Shown: piece after piece, positions 8,503 to 15,920 of the stretch
Position numbering within the stretch: the stretch's first letter is position 1
Layout: the number at the start of each line of letters is the position of its first letter
Virus record (IMG/VR): IMGVR_UViG_3300046616_000314
Location: 186,001 to 250,000 of that record
Length of the DNA stretch: 64,000 bases
DNA from: a virus
Reading direction: 5' to 3' (one strand)
Notes under the pieces: model-generated
Told to the model about the DNA's origin: nothing
What the model saw: the letters and a program-made list of their open reading frames with translations, nothing else
The model's database searches: none
Translations under genes and position numbers: made by a program

Positions 8503-8609
8503 GTCGGTGTAGCTCAATGGTAGAGCGTGAAATCAGTGGAGGGAACCGTGTACAGGTTCTTCGTTGAAGCTTGGTTTTGTGGCTATGGGTTCAAGTCCCA
8601 TCATCGACA
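8503..8609 (+). tRNA. Atypical tRNA-like gene with oversized central region
   Basis: Acceptor GTCGGTG/CATCGAC, D stem GCTC/GAGC and T arm ATGGG-TTCAAGT-CCCAT pair perfectly. The stretch between the D and T arms is 58 nt instead of about 22-35. It contains a long hairpin whose tip is AACC-GTGTACA-GGTT. No standard anticodon arm fits, and no CCA is encoded. It may be a decayed tRNA, an insert-bearing tRNA or a tRNA mimic. Anticodon not assigned. Confidence 0.55.
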
Positions 8610-8620
8610 CGTTTTTTATC

Positions 8621-8648
8621 TTGACTAAATTCTTCTGTGCTATATATG
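8621..8648 (+). promoter_or_regulatory. sigma70-like promoter
   Basis: TTGACT, 16-nt spacer, TATATG, directly after the tRNA-like gene and upstream of the short leader ORF. Confidence 0.5.
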
Positions 8649-8682
8649 TAGTGCATAGATTAATCCCTTGAGGAAATAATAC

Positions 8683-8715
8683 ATGGCAGAGATTGCAGTT
8701 CGCGGCTTCCGTTAG
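8683..8715 (+). CDS. Possible 10-residue leader peptide
   Basis: ATG with GAGG upstream, reading MAEIAVRGFR then TAG. The stop overlaps the start of a hairpin TTAGGT-AATC-ACCTAA, and the next gene starts at 8743 after its own GGAG. A short ORF with a good ribosome site between promoter and gene suggests a leader or attenuator; regulation is inferred only from layout. Confidence 0.4.
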   Translation: MAEIAVRGFR

Positions 8716-8742
8716 GTAATCACCTAATGGAGACCTTAGAAA

Positions 8743-9060
8743 ATGGCACGTACTCATCGTCGGACCAGCAAATATTATCGCAAGCACGGTCCTTACTACA
8801 ACGAAGCAAAAGCCGACACCGGCTATCGCCGCAAGCCTTTCGCCCGTGATCCCAACCTTCACGGTCGCGATGGAGCCTACGGAGCCGAAATCGGTGGTGC
8901 TCAAAAGGATAGTCCCAACTGCCGCAATAGCTGGGATGAAGCCTTCGGTCCTAACCGGAAGCGTCACGCCAAGTCTCTGACTGGTCGTTATCGCCGCATT
9001 GTTGGGAACGAACAAATTCAAGAGGCTCTTGGCGAAATCGGTCAAGAGCCTCTTGACTAA
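8743..9060 (+). CDS. Basic small protein (105 aa)
   Basis: Very rich in Arg/Lys/Tyr (MARTHRRTSKYYRK; KRHAKSLTGRYRR), so likely to bind nucleic acid. No known domain. GGAG precedes the start. The last codons are embedded in a strong 12-bp inverted repeat (9020-9054). Confidence 0.7.
   Translation: MARTHRRTSKYYRKHGPYYNEAKADTGYRRKPFARDPNLHGRDGAYGAEIGGAQKDSPNCRNSWDEAFGPNRKRHAKSLTGRYRRIVGNEQIQEALGEIGQEPLD
9020..9054 (+). promoter_or_regulatory. Strong hairpin at the 3' end of a CDS
   Basis: AAGAGGCTCTTG and CAAGAGCCTCTT form a perfect 12-bp stem with an 11-nt loop, inside the coding end of the 105-aa gene. No U-run follows, so it may act in mRNA 3'-end protection or processing before the downstream tRNA rather than as a classical terminator. 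Confidence 0.55.
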
Positions 9061-9099
9061 ACGAAAATATAAGTTAGAAATTTAGTTCTCGTTTTGGAC

Positions 9100-9175
9100 G
9101 GTCCTATAGCTCAGCGGTAGAGCAGCTATGCCCTAACATAGCCGGTCCTCGGTTCAATCCCGAGTGGGATCACCA
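9100..9175 (+). tRNA. tRNA with 8-nt anticodon loop (anticodon ambiguous)
   Basis: Good cloverleaf: acceptor GGTCCTA/TGGGATC, D stem GCTC/GAGC, T arm CTCGG/CCGAG, discriminator A and encoded CCA. The anticodon stem GCTAT/ATAGC encloses an eight-base loop GCCCTAAC with C where U33 is expected. Depending on register the anticodon could be CCT (Arg) or CTA (amber). GTTTTGG before and CCAAAAC after could lengthen the acceptor helix. Confidence 0.75.
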
Positions 9176-9200
9176 AAACTTTTATTTAGAGAACAACATC

Positions 9201-9650
9201 ATGGCTGTCACTCACCAAATGGTGCTTAAGCGCATTCAGGCTCTCGCTAAGAGACCGGAGGATATTCGACAATCTCTGGGAATGATGATCGTTACCCCAG
9301 ACGGTGATGGTTTGTATTCCAACGCCACCAAGGCGGTTCCAGTGGAAGTTGTTGTGCGCTACGGTCCCGACATCGAACGCACCGAAACTGGTGAAATCGA
9401 CTTCATGTCGTGCGACCTTCGCATTTATTATCAATCGCAACATTGGGACAACGCCACCGATGGGCGCATGTACACCGATGATGGTGTTGAAACCCAAGTA
9501 AACGATTTCCTCGAAAGTCTGGGTTACGGACGCCCCGTGGGCTGGTCGGAATCGGGAATGCAGGGTGATGACTTCGGTCACTTCGATATCGACTATGAAG
9601 GTATTAGCCTCATCTTCCCAGAAGTGGAACTAGTCAAAACTATTGCTTGA
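9201..9650 (+). CDS. Hypothetical protein (149 aa)
   Basis: Helical N-terminus (MAVTHQMVLKRIQALAKRP) and an acidic, beta-rich remainder. No family recognised. It lies directly downstream of the tRNA and may share its transcript. Confidence 0.7.
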   Translation: MAVTHQMVLKRIQALAKRPEDIRQSLGMMIVTPDGDGLYSNATKAVPVEVVVRYGPDIERTETGEIDFMSCDLRIYYQSQHWDNATDGRMYTDDGVETQVNDFLESLGYGRPVGWSESGMQGDDFGHFDIDYEGISLIFPEVELVKTIA

Positions 9651-9674
9651 CAGCACGGGGTATTGTGGTATTTC
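9647..9674 (+). promoter_or_regulatory. Possible sigma70-like promoter
   Basis: TTGACA, 16-nt spacer, TATTTC, upstream of the gene at 9708. The -35 is perfect and the -10 weak. Confidence 0.4.
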
Positions 9675-9707
9675 TAGTGTATTCTTTAGTCACATAGGAA
9701 ATACCAC

Positions 9708-10097
9708 ATGCCCCAAGTGACCGTTCTTCACATGACTCGCCCCGCCATCCGCGCTGGTGCTGACATGGTTGGCTATGAGCGCGACGACGCGGCTCGTGCC
9801 GAAAAGGTTCGCGAATTTCTGACGACCAAGGGCTACCAACGGGTCGCCGTCGTGGAAGGTTCGCTGAACGATGCGTGGCGCCTGACCAACAGCGTCGAAG
9901 AAGCGTGGTTCGAAAACCGCGAGAACGTCACTCCCGTCTTTCATGCCGCCCAACACGGTTGCCGCTCGTCCATGGTGGGCGATCTGTTCGTGATCGACGG
10001 CGAAATCAGCATGGTCGCCAGCATGGGCTTCAAGAAGGTCGAAGGCGATTTCGCTGATCTGCTGGCTGCGGTCGATAATCTGCGGGAGCAATTCTAA
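9708..10097 (+). CDS. Hypothetical protein (129 aa)
   Basis: AGGAAA ribosome site upstream. Mixed alpha/beta protein with a GC-rich, regular codon choice suggesting good expression. Last base of its TAA is the first base of the next ATG (TAATG). Unrecognised. Confidence 0.75.
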   Translation: MPQVTVLHMTRPAIRAGADMVGYERDDAARAEKVREFLTTKGYQRVAVVEGSLNDAWRLTNSVEEAWFENRENVTPVFHAAQHGCRSSMVGDLFVIDGEISMVASMGFKKVEGDFADLLAAVDNLREQF

Positions 10098-10384
10098 TGA
10101 AATTCTCCAAGTTCCGTAAGATGGTCGATAGCAGGCGGCGGACCCAAGGGCTGTCTGCTACTTCGACCATGGAAACCATGCGTGGGTCCGATGGTGTACC
10201 CTATGCGTTGCGCCTGACTGTGAGCATGTTCACGGCGCCGTCGTACTGGTTGACCGTGGCGGAAAGCTGTAAGGATTTCGCCAGCTTCCAAATCAACGGT
10301 CACGTTTCGGGGTGGTCTGAACAAGCCGTCGAAACCCAGAAAATTTCCATGGTCATCATTCCCTTACTTCTTACTGAGGATTGA
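10097..10384 (+). CDS. Hypothetical protein (95 aa)
   Basis: TAATG-coupled to the upstream gene and TGATG-coupled to the downstream one, so part of a tight operon. Basic N-terminus (MKFSKFRKMVDSRRR). Unrecognised. Confidence 0.7.
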   Translation: MKFSKFRKMVDSRRRTQGLSATSTMETMRGSDGVPYALRLTVSMFTAPSYWLTVAESCKDFASFQINGHVSGWSEQAVETQKISMVIIPLLLTED

Positions 10385-11415
10385 TGACCGATCTTCTGAA
10401 CAAATTTTGGCTCTTGAGCGAATCAGAGAAACGCTTCAGCGTTTACAAAACTCTGATTCGCAAAGCGCGTCCGTATACCTTGGACGCAGCGGCTACAGAT
10501 TTGATCACCGAACTGGCTTCGGGTCCAACCATCCAAGACAAGGTTCATATCTATCGCAAGCTGGCACGTCTGCCCTTCGAAACAGTATGGATTGAAATTG
10601 ACTTCATGGACCGTTGGCGGGCACGTCAACGTCTTGGGGTAATTCCTCCTGATTTGTCTACTCACGATACCCCTGAACGCCTGGGGTGGCTCTTGCAACG
10701 CGAGGGTGACACTCAATGGCGAGCAACAACGGTCTTCTCGTCGTCAGCCGTAGACGTGTTCGGAACTTCGTTTGTTCTATCAACCGAAGGTCCAGCCAAT
10801 TTTTATTCCCATGCTAGCGATCCGGCGGCGAAACATATCGTCAAGAAAATGAATGCTTTCCAAGCGGGAAGCATCATTTGGGGGTTCGGCGCGACTGCTA
10901 CCGAGGTTGGTCAGTTTGTGATTCCGTCTCAACTATCTGATTGCACGATGGTTGATATCGCGGCGGCTTGGGACAAGTGGTTAGACACTTATCCTGGCAA
11001 CACGTCTGAACGTGAGAAACGCGATCTCATCGAAAAATTTATGATGGAATCGATCAAAGAAACGCAAGGCGATATTCGTTTCTTGATCGCGGCTCTTGCC
11101 TCGCTGAACGAACTTCCGGTCAAGATGTACGACACTCGCCAGAATGGAAGCGTCCGCGTTTCGGGCGGAATCAAGCCTTACATGGTCAATCGGGTCGTAA
11201 GTATCGATCTTCCGAAGACGCGAGTGAACCGGGCTAAGAAAGCCATGAGCCTGCTTCGTCTGGCAGAACGTCATATGCGAGCACATGAAGTGGCTGGCTA
11301 TTGGCGTATGACCCATTACAAGGATGGGCGCAAAGAAATGAAATGGATCAACAACTACGTTCGCGGTGACGCCAGCCTAGGTTGGGTCCATCAGGAACGG
11401 GAAGTTACGGCGTAA
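10384..11415 (+). CDS. Conserved phage protein of unknown function (343 aa)
   Basis: ATG at 10384 shares one base with the preceding stop; a TTG three bases earlier is an alternative. Largely helical N-terminal half. The C-terminus (GYWRMTHYKDGRKE, then YVRGDASLGWVHQE) matches a tail I associate with uncharacterised proteins in large phages. Function unknown. Confidence 0.8.
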   Translation: MTDLLNKFWLLSESEKRFSVYKTLIRKARPYTLDAAATDLITELASGPTIQDKVHIYRKLARLPFETVWIEIDFMDRWRARQRLGVIPPDLSTHDTPERLGWLLQREGDTQWRATTVFSSSAVDVFGTSFVLSTEGPANFYSHASDPAAKHIVKKMNAFQAGSIIWGFGATATEVGQFVIPSQLSDCTMVDIAAAWDKWLDTYPGNTSEREKRDLIEKFMMESIKETQGDIRFLIAALASLNELPVKMYDTRQNGSVRVSGGIKPYMVNRVVSIDLPKTRVNRAKKAMSLLRLAERHMRAHEVAGYWRMTHYKDGRKEMKWINNYVRGDASLGWVHQEREVTA

Positions 11416-11418
11416 AAA

Positions 11419-11667
11419 ATGGCGATTATTCATCACCTTCAAATTGAAGGCGAAGGCATTATTCTTCCTGACAATGGAAAAGATTTCAGTCGTTTCCGAG
11501 AAGATGCATTGATCTGGTTTGCGGAGCAACGGATTCCCGTGCCAACTATCATGGCGAACCTCATTGTTCACTTTGGCGCGGCACGTTTTCCACGCACTCA
11601 AAAATGGGTTCTTCATTTCCCATCAGAAGAACATGCAGTAATGTTCAAGCTCAAATGGTCGGCGTAG
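11419..11667 (+). CDS. DAxxFKLKW-family protein (82 aa)
   Basis: Textbook member: helix ALIWFAEQRI, beta strands, and tail SEEHAVMFKLKWSA. Placed 3 nt after the 343-aa gene. Function unknown. Confidence 0.8.
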   Translation: MAIIHHLQIEGEGIILPDNGKDFSRFREDALIWFAEQRIPVPTIMANLIVHFGAARFPRTQKWVLHFPSEEHAVMFKLKWSA

Positions 11668-11668
11668 A

Positions 11669-11700
11669 AACACCCGGAAGCGATTAGGCTACCGGGTGTT
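11669..11700. terminator. Hairpin between convergent genes
   Basis: AACACCCGG/CCGGGTGTT, 9 bp, between the plus operon ending at 11667 and the minus operon ending at 11755. Only short A/T runs flank it, so termination strength is uncertain. Confidence 0.6.
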
Positions 11701-11754
11701 CTAATATACTCTACATGGTCTGTACGGGCTTCTGAGCGCGATTAAAGTGGTAGT

Positions 11755-12009
11755 TTATTCTTCGAAATACATGATGACTTTGAAGATTGAAAACAACACG
11801 GCAGCGATTCCGAACAGACCAGAAAGGATTGCCGAAAGTACGCCGAAACCTTGAAGGAAATCGCCTGTAATTTTTGTTTGCAACTCTTCGGCGTGTTGCG
11901 ACATATATTGACCGACGTTGTATGTATATGACGTTGAGAACATAAACGCGATACACAGTCCAACAAGCCCGAATATCAGTACAAAACTAATTTTTTTATG
12001 GTCGCCCAT
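11755..12009 (-). CDS. Small membrane protein, two TM segments (84 aa)
   Basis: Start MGDHKKISF at 12009 shares a base with the stop of the upstream gene (TAATG). TM1 about residues 8-25 and TM2 about 54-78. Last of three consecutive small membrane proteins. Holin-like or superinfection roles are possible but unsupported. Confidence 0.7.
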   Translation of the reverse strand: MGDHKKISFVLIFGLVGLCIAFMFSTSYTYNVGQYMSQHAEELQTKITGDFLQGFGVLSAILSGLFGIAAVLFSIFKVIMYFEE

Positions 12010-12266
12010 TACGATAACTCTTCTGAAATTCGCATGACCGCGAGAACGATGCTTCCGATGGCGCACGCGAGCGCGATCAATCCCAAGAAAATAGCCATGA
12101 ACATCATGAAATCGCTGGTAGTGGTATTGACCATGCCACCACGCTTACCGATTTCCATGGCGGTATTACCAACCAGTGCCGTCAGGAATGACGACATGAC
12201 CGTTGCACCGACAAGGGCAAAGATATGCCAAATACGAAGTCTAGATTCCACCAAGAGACCTATCAA
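12009..12266 (-). CDS. Small membrane protein, two TM segments (85 aa)
   Basis: TM segments around residues 13-34 and 54-78. The start is probably TTG at 12266 (overlapping the upstream TGA as TTGA) or GTG at 12251 with AGGT upstream. Middle of a three-gene membrane-protein set. Confidence 0.65.
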   Translation of the reverse strand: MIGLLVESRLRIWHIFALVGATVMSSFLTALVGNTAMEIGKRGGMVNTTTSDFMMFMAIFLGLIALACAIGSIVLAVMRISEELS

Positions 12267-12439
12267 TCAAAAACGCTCTCGCGTCGTCCCGTCATTGGGT
12301 TGTAGGACGTTCCTAGAAGCCAAAGAGCGATCCCCAATAGGATACCAAGCCCGGCTCCATAAGGAACGAGGCTAGGACCAGAAATCACCCAAGCGAAGAA
12401 CGCTAGGAGAGCGACGCAACTTCCAACATATTTGATCAT
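12263..12439 (-). CDS. Small membrane protein (58 aa)
   Basis: ATG at 12439 overlaps the stop of the HAD gene (ATGA) and the frame runs to TGA at 12263. It encodes MIKYVGSCVALLAFFAWV followed by a second hydrophobic stretch (GLGILLGIALWLLG) and a polar tail. Two short TM segments. The tight overlaps at both ends support it as real. Confidence 0.65.
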   Translation of the reverse strand: MIKYVGSCVALLAFFAWVISGPSLVPYGAGLGILLGIALWLLGTSYNPMTGRRESVFD

Positions 12440-12909
12440 TGTGACAATCGCTCCAACTTACGACGAAGACTCGCCAATCCCTCTTCGGGAGTTTTGTACC
12501 AGACAGATTGCCCGCCTGCTGCACGCCAACGCTTAACATTCACGATGAAATCATCAACGAGAATATCACCGGGTTGGATCATGTGTAAAGGCTTATCCTT
12601 AGACAAGCAAGTGATGACTTTGATACTAGGTCCGTAGCGATTGCCTATCCACTTAGGCTTGGAAGCTGCTGCGATATCGTAGCCGGTCACTGGACAACCC
12701 GTAAGGATGATGGGGTTATAGGGCGCAGCAACTTCCATAAGTTCGTCGGCGCCTTCCTTCATCGGGATAGTGATCCAGAAATCAGGAGTCGCATCGACAC
12801 ATTCCCAAAGACGTTTGTCACCTAGCTTACGAGGGGTGTCGCCGAACAGTTCCAAAACGTGTCGGTCGAAATCGGCTAGGACGCCATCTTTGTCGAGAAA
12901 TAATTGCAT
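12436..12909 (-). CDS. HAD-superfamily nucleotidase-like phosphatase (157 aa)
   Basis: Motif I DKDGVLADF at residues 6-14 gives the nucleophile and acid/base Asp pair typical of 5'(3')-deoxyribonucleotidases. Motif II is ILTGCP and the acidic motif is ILVDDF. Length fits NT5C-type enzymes. It could trim nucleotide pools or phosphorylated ends; substrate not shown. AGGA precedes the ATG. Confidence 0.85.
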   Translation of the reverse strand: MQLFLDKDGVLADFDRHVLELFGDTPRKLGDKRLWECVDATPDFWITIPMKEGADELMEVAAPYNPIILTGCPVTGYDIAAASKPKWIGNRYGPSIKVITCLSKDKPLHMIQPGDILVDDFIVNVKRWRAAGGQSVWYKTPEEGLASLRRKLERLSQ

Positions 12910-12914
12910 TCCTC

Positions 12915-12943
12915 ATAATAAACGAAATTGATTTCGTTGTCGA
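12915..12943 (-). promoter_or_regulatory. sigma70-like promoter
   Basis: Minus strand TCGACA, 17-nt spacer, TATTAT, just upstream of the HAD phosphatase start. Confidence 0.5.
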
Positions 12944-12949
12944 GAAATT

Positions 12950-13690
12950 TTACCGGGCGAGGATTTTCAGCATCATGGGGCGCGCGGATTGCTCAATGAA
13001 ACGAGCAAGACGTTTGTTCAGAGCCCGTGTGTTTCGCTCATTTAAATTATCTAAGAATTCATCACCGAACGAGGTTTGCTTAATTACCTTAATCAACTCT
13101 TGGACCGAAGCCTTTGAATATTTTTCCAGACGTTGCCGGGCTATATCGCTATCAAGGTGTTTCGCCAGGGCACTAATCAAGCTTCCAAAATCATGTACGC
13201 CTTCTTGATAGTAAGCGTTGGTTTCGTCGTTGTCGTTAAAATAACCAGCATGGTCGCCGCCATCATACTTTGAAATCGAGCTTTTCAGACGCGGTGCTCT
13301 CAGACTCATAAGATAATGTTGGAACTCGTGGACAAAATCTTTTTCCATGCCCGTTATTCGTGTTTCGATATATTTCAAGCTACTTGGTTCCAATAGAACC
13401 GCGAGCATGATAAGTTTGTTACCTTTACCAAGATAACCGAAGGCAGCGCGAGCTACATGATCGGTTTTACGCGGTGCTAACAGTAACCACAATTTAGGAT
13501 ATTCCAGTCCCATGGCGGTAAATTCAATTCCATAACTACCGCCGTGGAATTGGGATGGATGCATATAGTCTTCAAGGTTGTCTTTGTTCTGAGATATGAA
13601 ATGCTTGATCTGACTGAAAGCCATGGTGGCTTCAAGCCTAGCGGCTTTGTCGGAAGCTTCATCTTCGTTAATAATCTCTGAATAGCGCAT
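12950..13690 (-). CDS. Zincin metalloprotease-like protein with capsid-targeting-like N-terminus (246 aa)
   Basis: N-terminus MRYSEIINEDE fits the T4 capsid-targeting pattern with a predicted cut after INE. Residues ~128-132 read HEFQH, a canonical HExxH zinc site, in the context FVHEFQHYLMSL. About 30 residues on, ETNAYYQEG supplies candidate third ligands. There is no signal peptide. A TAAATA box sits 5 nt before the ATG and there is no Shine-Dalgarno. Inference: a protease packed in the head and possibly injected with DNA. Metal binding and packaging are untested. Confidence 0.85.
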   Translation of the reverse strand: MRYSEIINEDEASDKAARLEATMAFSQIKHFISQNKDNLEDYMHPSQFHGGSYGIEFTAMGLEYPKLWLLLAPRKTDHVARAAFGYLGKGNKLIMLAVLLEPSSLKYIETRITGMEKDFVHEFQHYLMSLRAPRLKSSISKYDGGDHAGYFNDNDETNAYYQEGVHDFGSLISALAKHLDSDIARQRLEKYSKASVQELIKVIKQTSFGDEFLDNLNERNTRALNKRLARFIEQSARPMMLKILAR

Positions 13691-13695
13691 TACTC

Positions 13696-13701
13696 TATTT
13701 A
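13696..13701 (-). promoter_or_regulatory. TAAATA late-type box abutting start codon
   Basis: ATAAATA then GAGTA then ATG of the zincin gene on the minus strand. Would give an almost leaderless late mRNA. Confidence 0.6.
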
Positions 13702-13742
13702 TGGATATCCACTACCTCTAGGATGCGTGACATCCTGACCTA

Positions 13743-13770
13743 TTGGCAAAGCTTGAGCACGTGTTACGAT
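13743..13770 (+). promoter_or_regulatory. sigma70-like promoter
   Basis: TTGGCA, 16-nt spacer, TACGAT, about 30 nt upstream of the small gene at 13801. Confidence 0.45.
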
Positions 13771-13800
13771 ACAGTCTCTTAGGGTGTCAGGGAAATAACG

Positions 13801-13989
13801 ATGTTCTTTTGTGATACGAGTTTTGTTAAGGCACAATACGAATTACTGAAATTAGACAGTGCTTCGGATATCATTGTTCGGAATTTTGAAGAAAGAATTG
13901 CGAATACTCCAAAGGGTACTGGGAATGTTCAATTCCTGTTGCATCACTTTGAAAACATTAAGGCAAACCTAAATATGGTATGCTGTTAA
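13801..13989 (+). CDS. Small hypothetical protein (62 aa)
   Basis: CAGGGA precedes the ATG and a promoter lies upstream. Helical, no known domain. Its 3' end overlaps the next gene's start by 10 nt and contains that gene's late-type box. Confidence 0.45.
   Translation: MFFCDTSFVKAQYELLKLDSASDIIVRNFEERIANTPKGTGNVQFLLHHFENIKANLNMVCC
13970..13975 (+). promoter_or_regulatory. TAAATA late-type box abutting start codon
   Basis: CTAAATA then TGGT then ATG of the 314-aa protein. It lies inside the preceding small gene. Confidence 0.55.
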
Positions 13990-14924
13990 CCGATCTCTTT
14001 GAAGCACCCCTAGCCGACATCAATATGCACGGCGACAATTGGGATGACACCGTTTCAAACGCAAAGCCTTTGCTCTCGGGTAAAGATGTCTATGACAACA
14101 TGACCCAGAATTCTTTCGTGTCTAAGGTAGATAGAGCGCACGCGCGCAATCCCGAAGTTCACGCAAAACTCTACAGCATGTTCGAAAAACATGGGGAGAA
14201 ATTTTATCTGTACTTGGTCAACAGTCCAGAAATGTCATTCTTCCATGACAATCTTGACTGGGGCATCCTGAACCCAACCAAGAATACTGTTGCCTTCTCT
14301 ATGTTCCCAAAAGAAATGCGCCAGCAAGTCATTTCTCGGAATAAAGAGAAAGCCATCCAAGTCATCTTGACGCACAACGAAGGCGGCAAGGAACGTCACC
14401 CGTTGACGCCCTGGACGATCATGCACCGCATAGTCCATGCGTTCTTCGGCGCAAATGCTGACATGGTATCGGCTCCGCGATCCTTGGTCGATCAAGAGGC
14501 TATGAGAACTTGCTTCAATAATTTCTTCGTTAAAGCCAAAGAAGGCTATGAAGGTTTGGGTTATACTGACACCCCCACACGTCACCATTATTTGACGGAC
14601 ATTTGTACGTTCAAATCCGCCAGAGATCGCAACATCCTAGTTACGAGTGGCGGAAACTATATGGAATTGTATGTGGAACTGATGACGCAATACCTATGGC
14701 ACGGTAAGATCATCTTCAAAGAGGCGCCGCCTAGAATTATTCAATTCAATCACGGCTTCCAATATAGCAGCAAGAAACGCCCCGAAGCCAGAGACGTTGA
14801 GACGATCTATAAACTGACGAACCCAGAGGTTATCAACGATTCGATTAGAATCTTGAAAGACAGCCTGGAAAAGTTGTTTGCCGACGCTATCAAGCAAGCT
14901 GAAGGTAAGATTATCGTCTGCTAA
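13980..14924 (+). CDS. Capsid-targeted candidate with HRxxH motif (314 aa)
   Basis: N-terminus MLLTDLFEAPLADI has a predicted prohead-protease site after LFE. The core contains LTPWTIMHRIVHAFFGA (HRxxH, with Arg in place of the catalytic Glu of zincins) and later VELMTQYLWHGKIIF. Both blocks recur in the protein at 39478-40671, so the two are paralogues. Possibly an inactive zincin relative or another metal fold. Late-type box 4 nt before the ATG, no Shine-Dalgarno. Confidence 0.8.
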   Translation: MLLTDLFEAPLADINMHGDNWDDTVSNAKPLLSGKDVYDNMTQNSFVSKVDRAHARNPEVHAKLYSMFEKHGEKFYLYLVNSPEMSFFHDNLDWGILNPTKNTVAFSMFPKEMRQQVISRNKEKAIQVILTHNEGGKERHPLTPWTIMHRIVHAFFGANADMVSAPRSLVDQEAMRTCFNNFFVKAKEGYEGLGYTDTPTRHHYLTDICTFKSARDRNILVTSGGNYMELYVELMTQYLWHGKIIFKEAPPRIIQFNHGFQYSSKKRPEARDVETIYKLTNPEVINDSIRILKDSLEKLFADAIKQAEGKIIVC

Positions 14925-14939
14925 CCCAAATTCTTTTGT

Positions 14940-15029
14940 TGGAGGAAGCGGTGGGATTCGAACCCACGGTAGACTCTCGCCTACGCTGGTTTTCAAGACC
15001 AGAACCTTAAACCACTCGGTCACGCTTCC
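14940..15029 (-). tRNA. tRNA-Ser (TGA)
   Basis: Acceptor GGAAGCG/CGCTTCC. Anticodon stem CTGGT/ACCAG with loop CTTGAAA gives TGA. Long type II variable arm, T loop TTCGAAT, discriminator U and encoded CCA. Confidence 0.9.
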
Positions 15030-15044
15030 AACTACAAAAAAATT

Positions 15045-15120
15045 TGGGGCGAGTGACGGGTTTCGAACCCGCGACCACCAGATTCACAATCCGGTGCTCT
15101 ACCACTGAGCTACACCCGCC
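15045..15120 (-). tRNA. tRNA-His (GTG)
   Basis: Anticodon stem CCGGA/TCTGG with loop TTGTGAA gives GTG. The acceptor is GCGGGTG/CACTCGC with an extra G at -1 opposite C73, the His identity pair, and CCA is encoded. It lies 12 nt from the HisRS-like gene. Confidence 0.93.
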
Positions 15121-15132
15121 ACCGATACTGGC

Positions 15133-15742
15133 TCAATTAAGAGCCAGCATAAGCCGATCCACACCAATTGCCCATCCGTTGCCTTCAGCGTACTTGCCGC
15201 CACCAGCGATTTGCTTTTGGGCTCCTAGTTTGGAGCATTCAACTTCGAACCCGTCAGCTACGTAATATGTGAGACCACGTTTGACAGTTTCATTAAATGT
15301 ACAATCTAGATCGAAAGATTGCAAGCACTTTCGAAGAATATCCACAACTTCTTGCTGATTTCCTTCGCCGAGCAATTCCAATCCGAATTGTGTAAACTCT
15401 CGATAACGACCAGCCTGGGGGCGTTCGTATCGATAGCAGCGAGATACGTAGAAAATACGCTTGGTCTTACAAGTCTTTGACCACGTATCTCGCCACAGTT
15501 CTTGAACTAAACCTGTTACTTCAGGAATTAGACAAACGGGACGATCACCTTTATCGTTGAAAGCCCACATTTGGTTGATGATTTCAGGTCCAGCTTTGTC
15601 AATAAACGTTTGCTGTTCCCAAATAGCCGGAAGAATTACTTCCTCATAGCCAGCTTCAATGAACTGACCCCCGAAGCTTTTCGATGACTTGGGTATACAG
15701 CCGGGCTTCGTCGCCCATCAAAACTCTAGTTCCGCGTAACAT
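15133..15742 (-). CDS. Histidyl-tRNA synthetase-like catalytic domain, +1 frameshift
   Basis: Reading from ATG 15742 (MLRGTRVLMGDEARLY) the frame stops after about 28 codons. A +1 shift at a run of five C on the plus strand (15668-15672; CGG GGG T on the message) restores it: the protein continues FIEAGYEEVILPAIWEQ (motif 1 with its Pro), CYRYERPQAGRYREF (motif 2), GLTYYVADGFE (HisA) and GGGKY followed by AIGVDRL (motif 3). Total ~203 aa, lacking the anticodon-binding domain of HisRS. Either programmed frameshifting, a sequencing slip, or a recent mutation. Adjacent to tRNA-His. Confidence 0.8.
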
Positions 15743-15752
15743 ATTATGTTCC

Positions 15753-15920
15753 TTATAGTTTTGCCAGTTGAGCCTTTAGGTCTGCAATTTGGCGCATGGT
15801 TTGGGGAACGTTGATTTCGGCGGTTGCCGAATCTTTCTTTCCCAGAGAGGTTTTGAGAAAATTTTCCAGAGTGTCGATGCGCTCTTGAATCTTTGCTCGT
15901 TTCTTGTCCGTCTTGCTCAT
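15753..15920 (-). CDS. Small coiled-coil protein (55 aa)
   Basis: ATG at 15920 overlaps the TGA of the upstream gene (ATGA). Encodes MSKTDKKRAKIQERIDTLEN and a Leu-rich C-terminus (MRQIADLKAQLAKL). Heptad-like spacing suggests a coiled coil. It precedes the HisRS-like gene by 10 nt and is probably co-transcribed. Confidence 0.65.
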   Translation of the reverse strand: MSKTDKKRAKIQERIDTLENFLKTSLGKKDSATAEINVPQTMRQIADLKAQLAKL

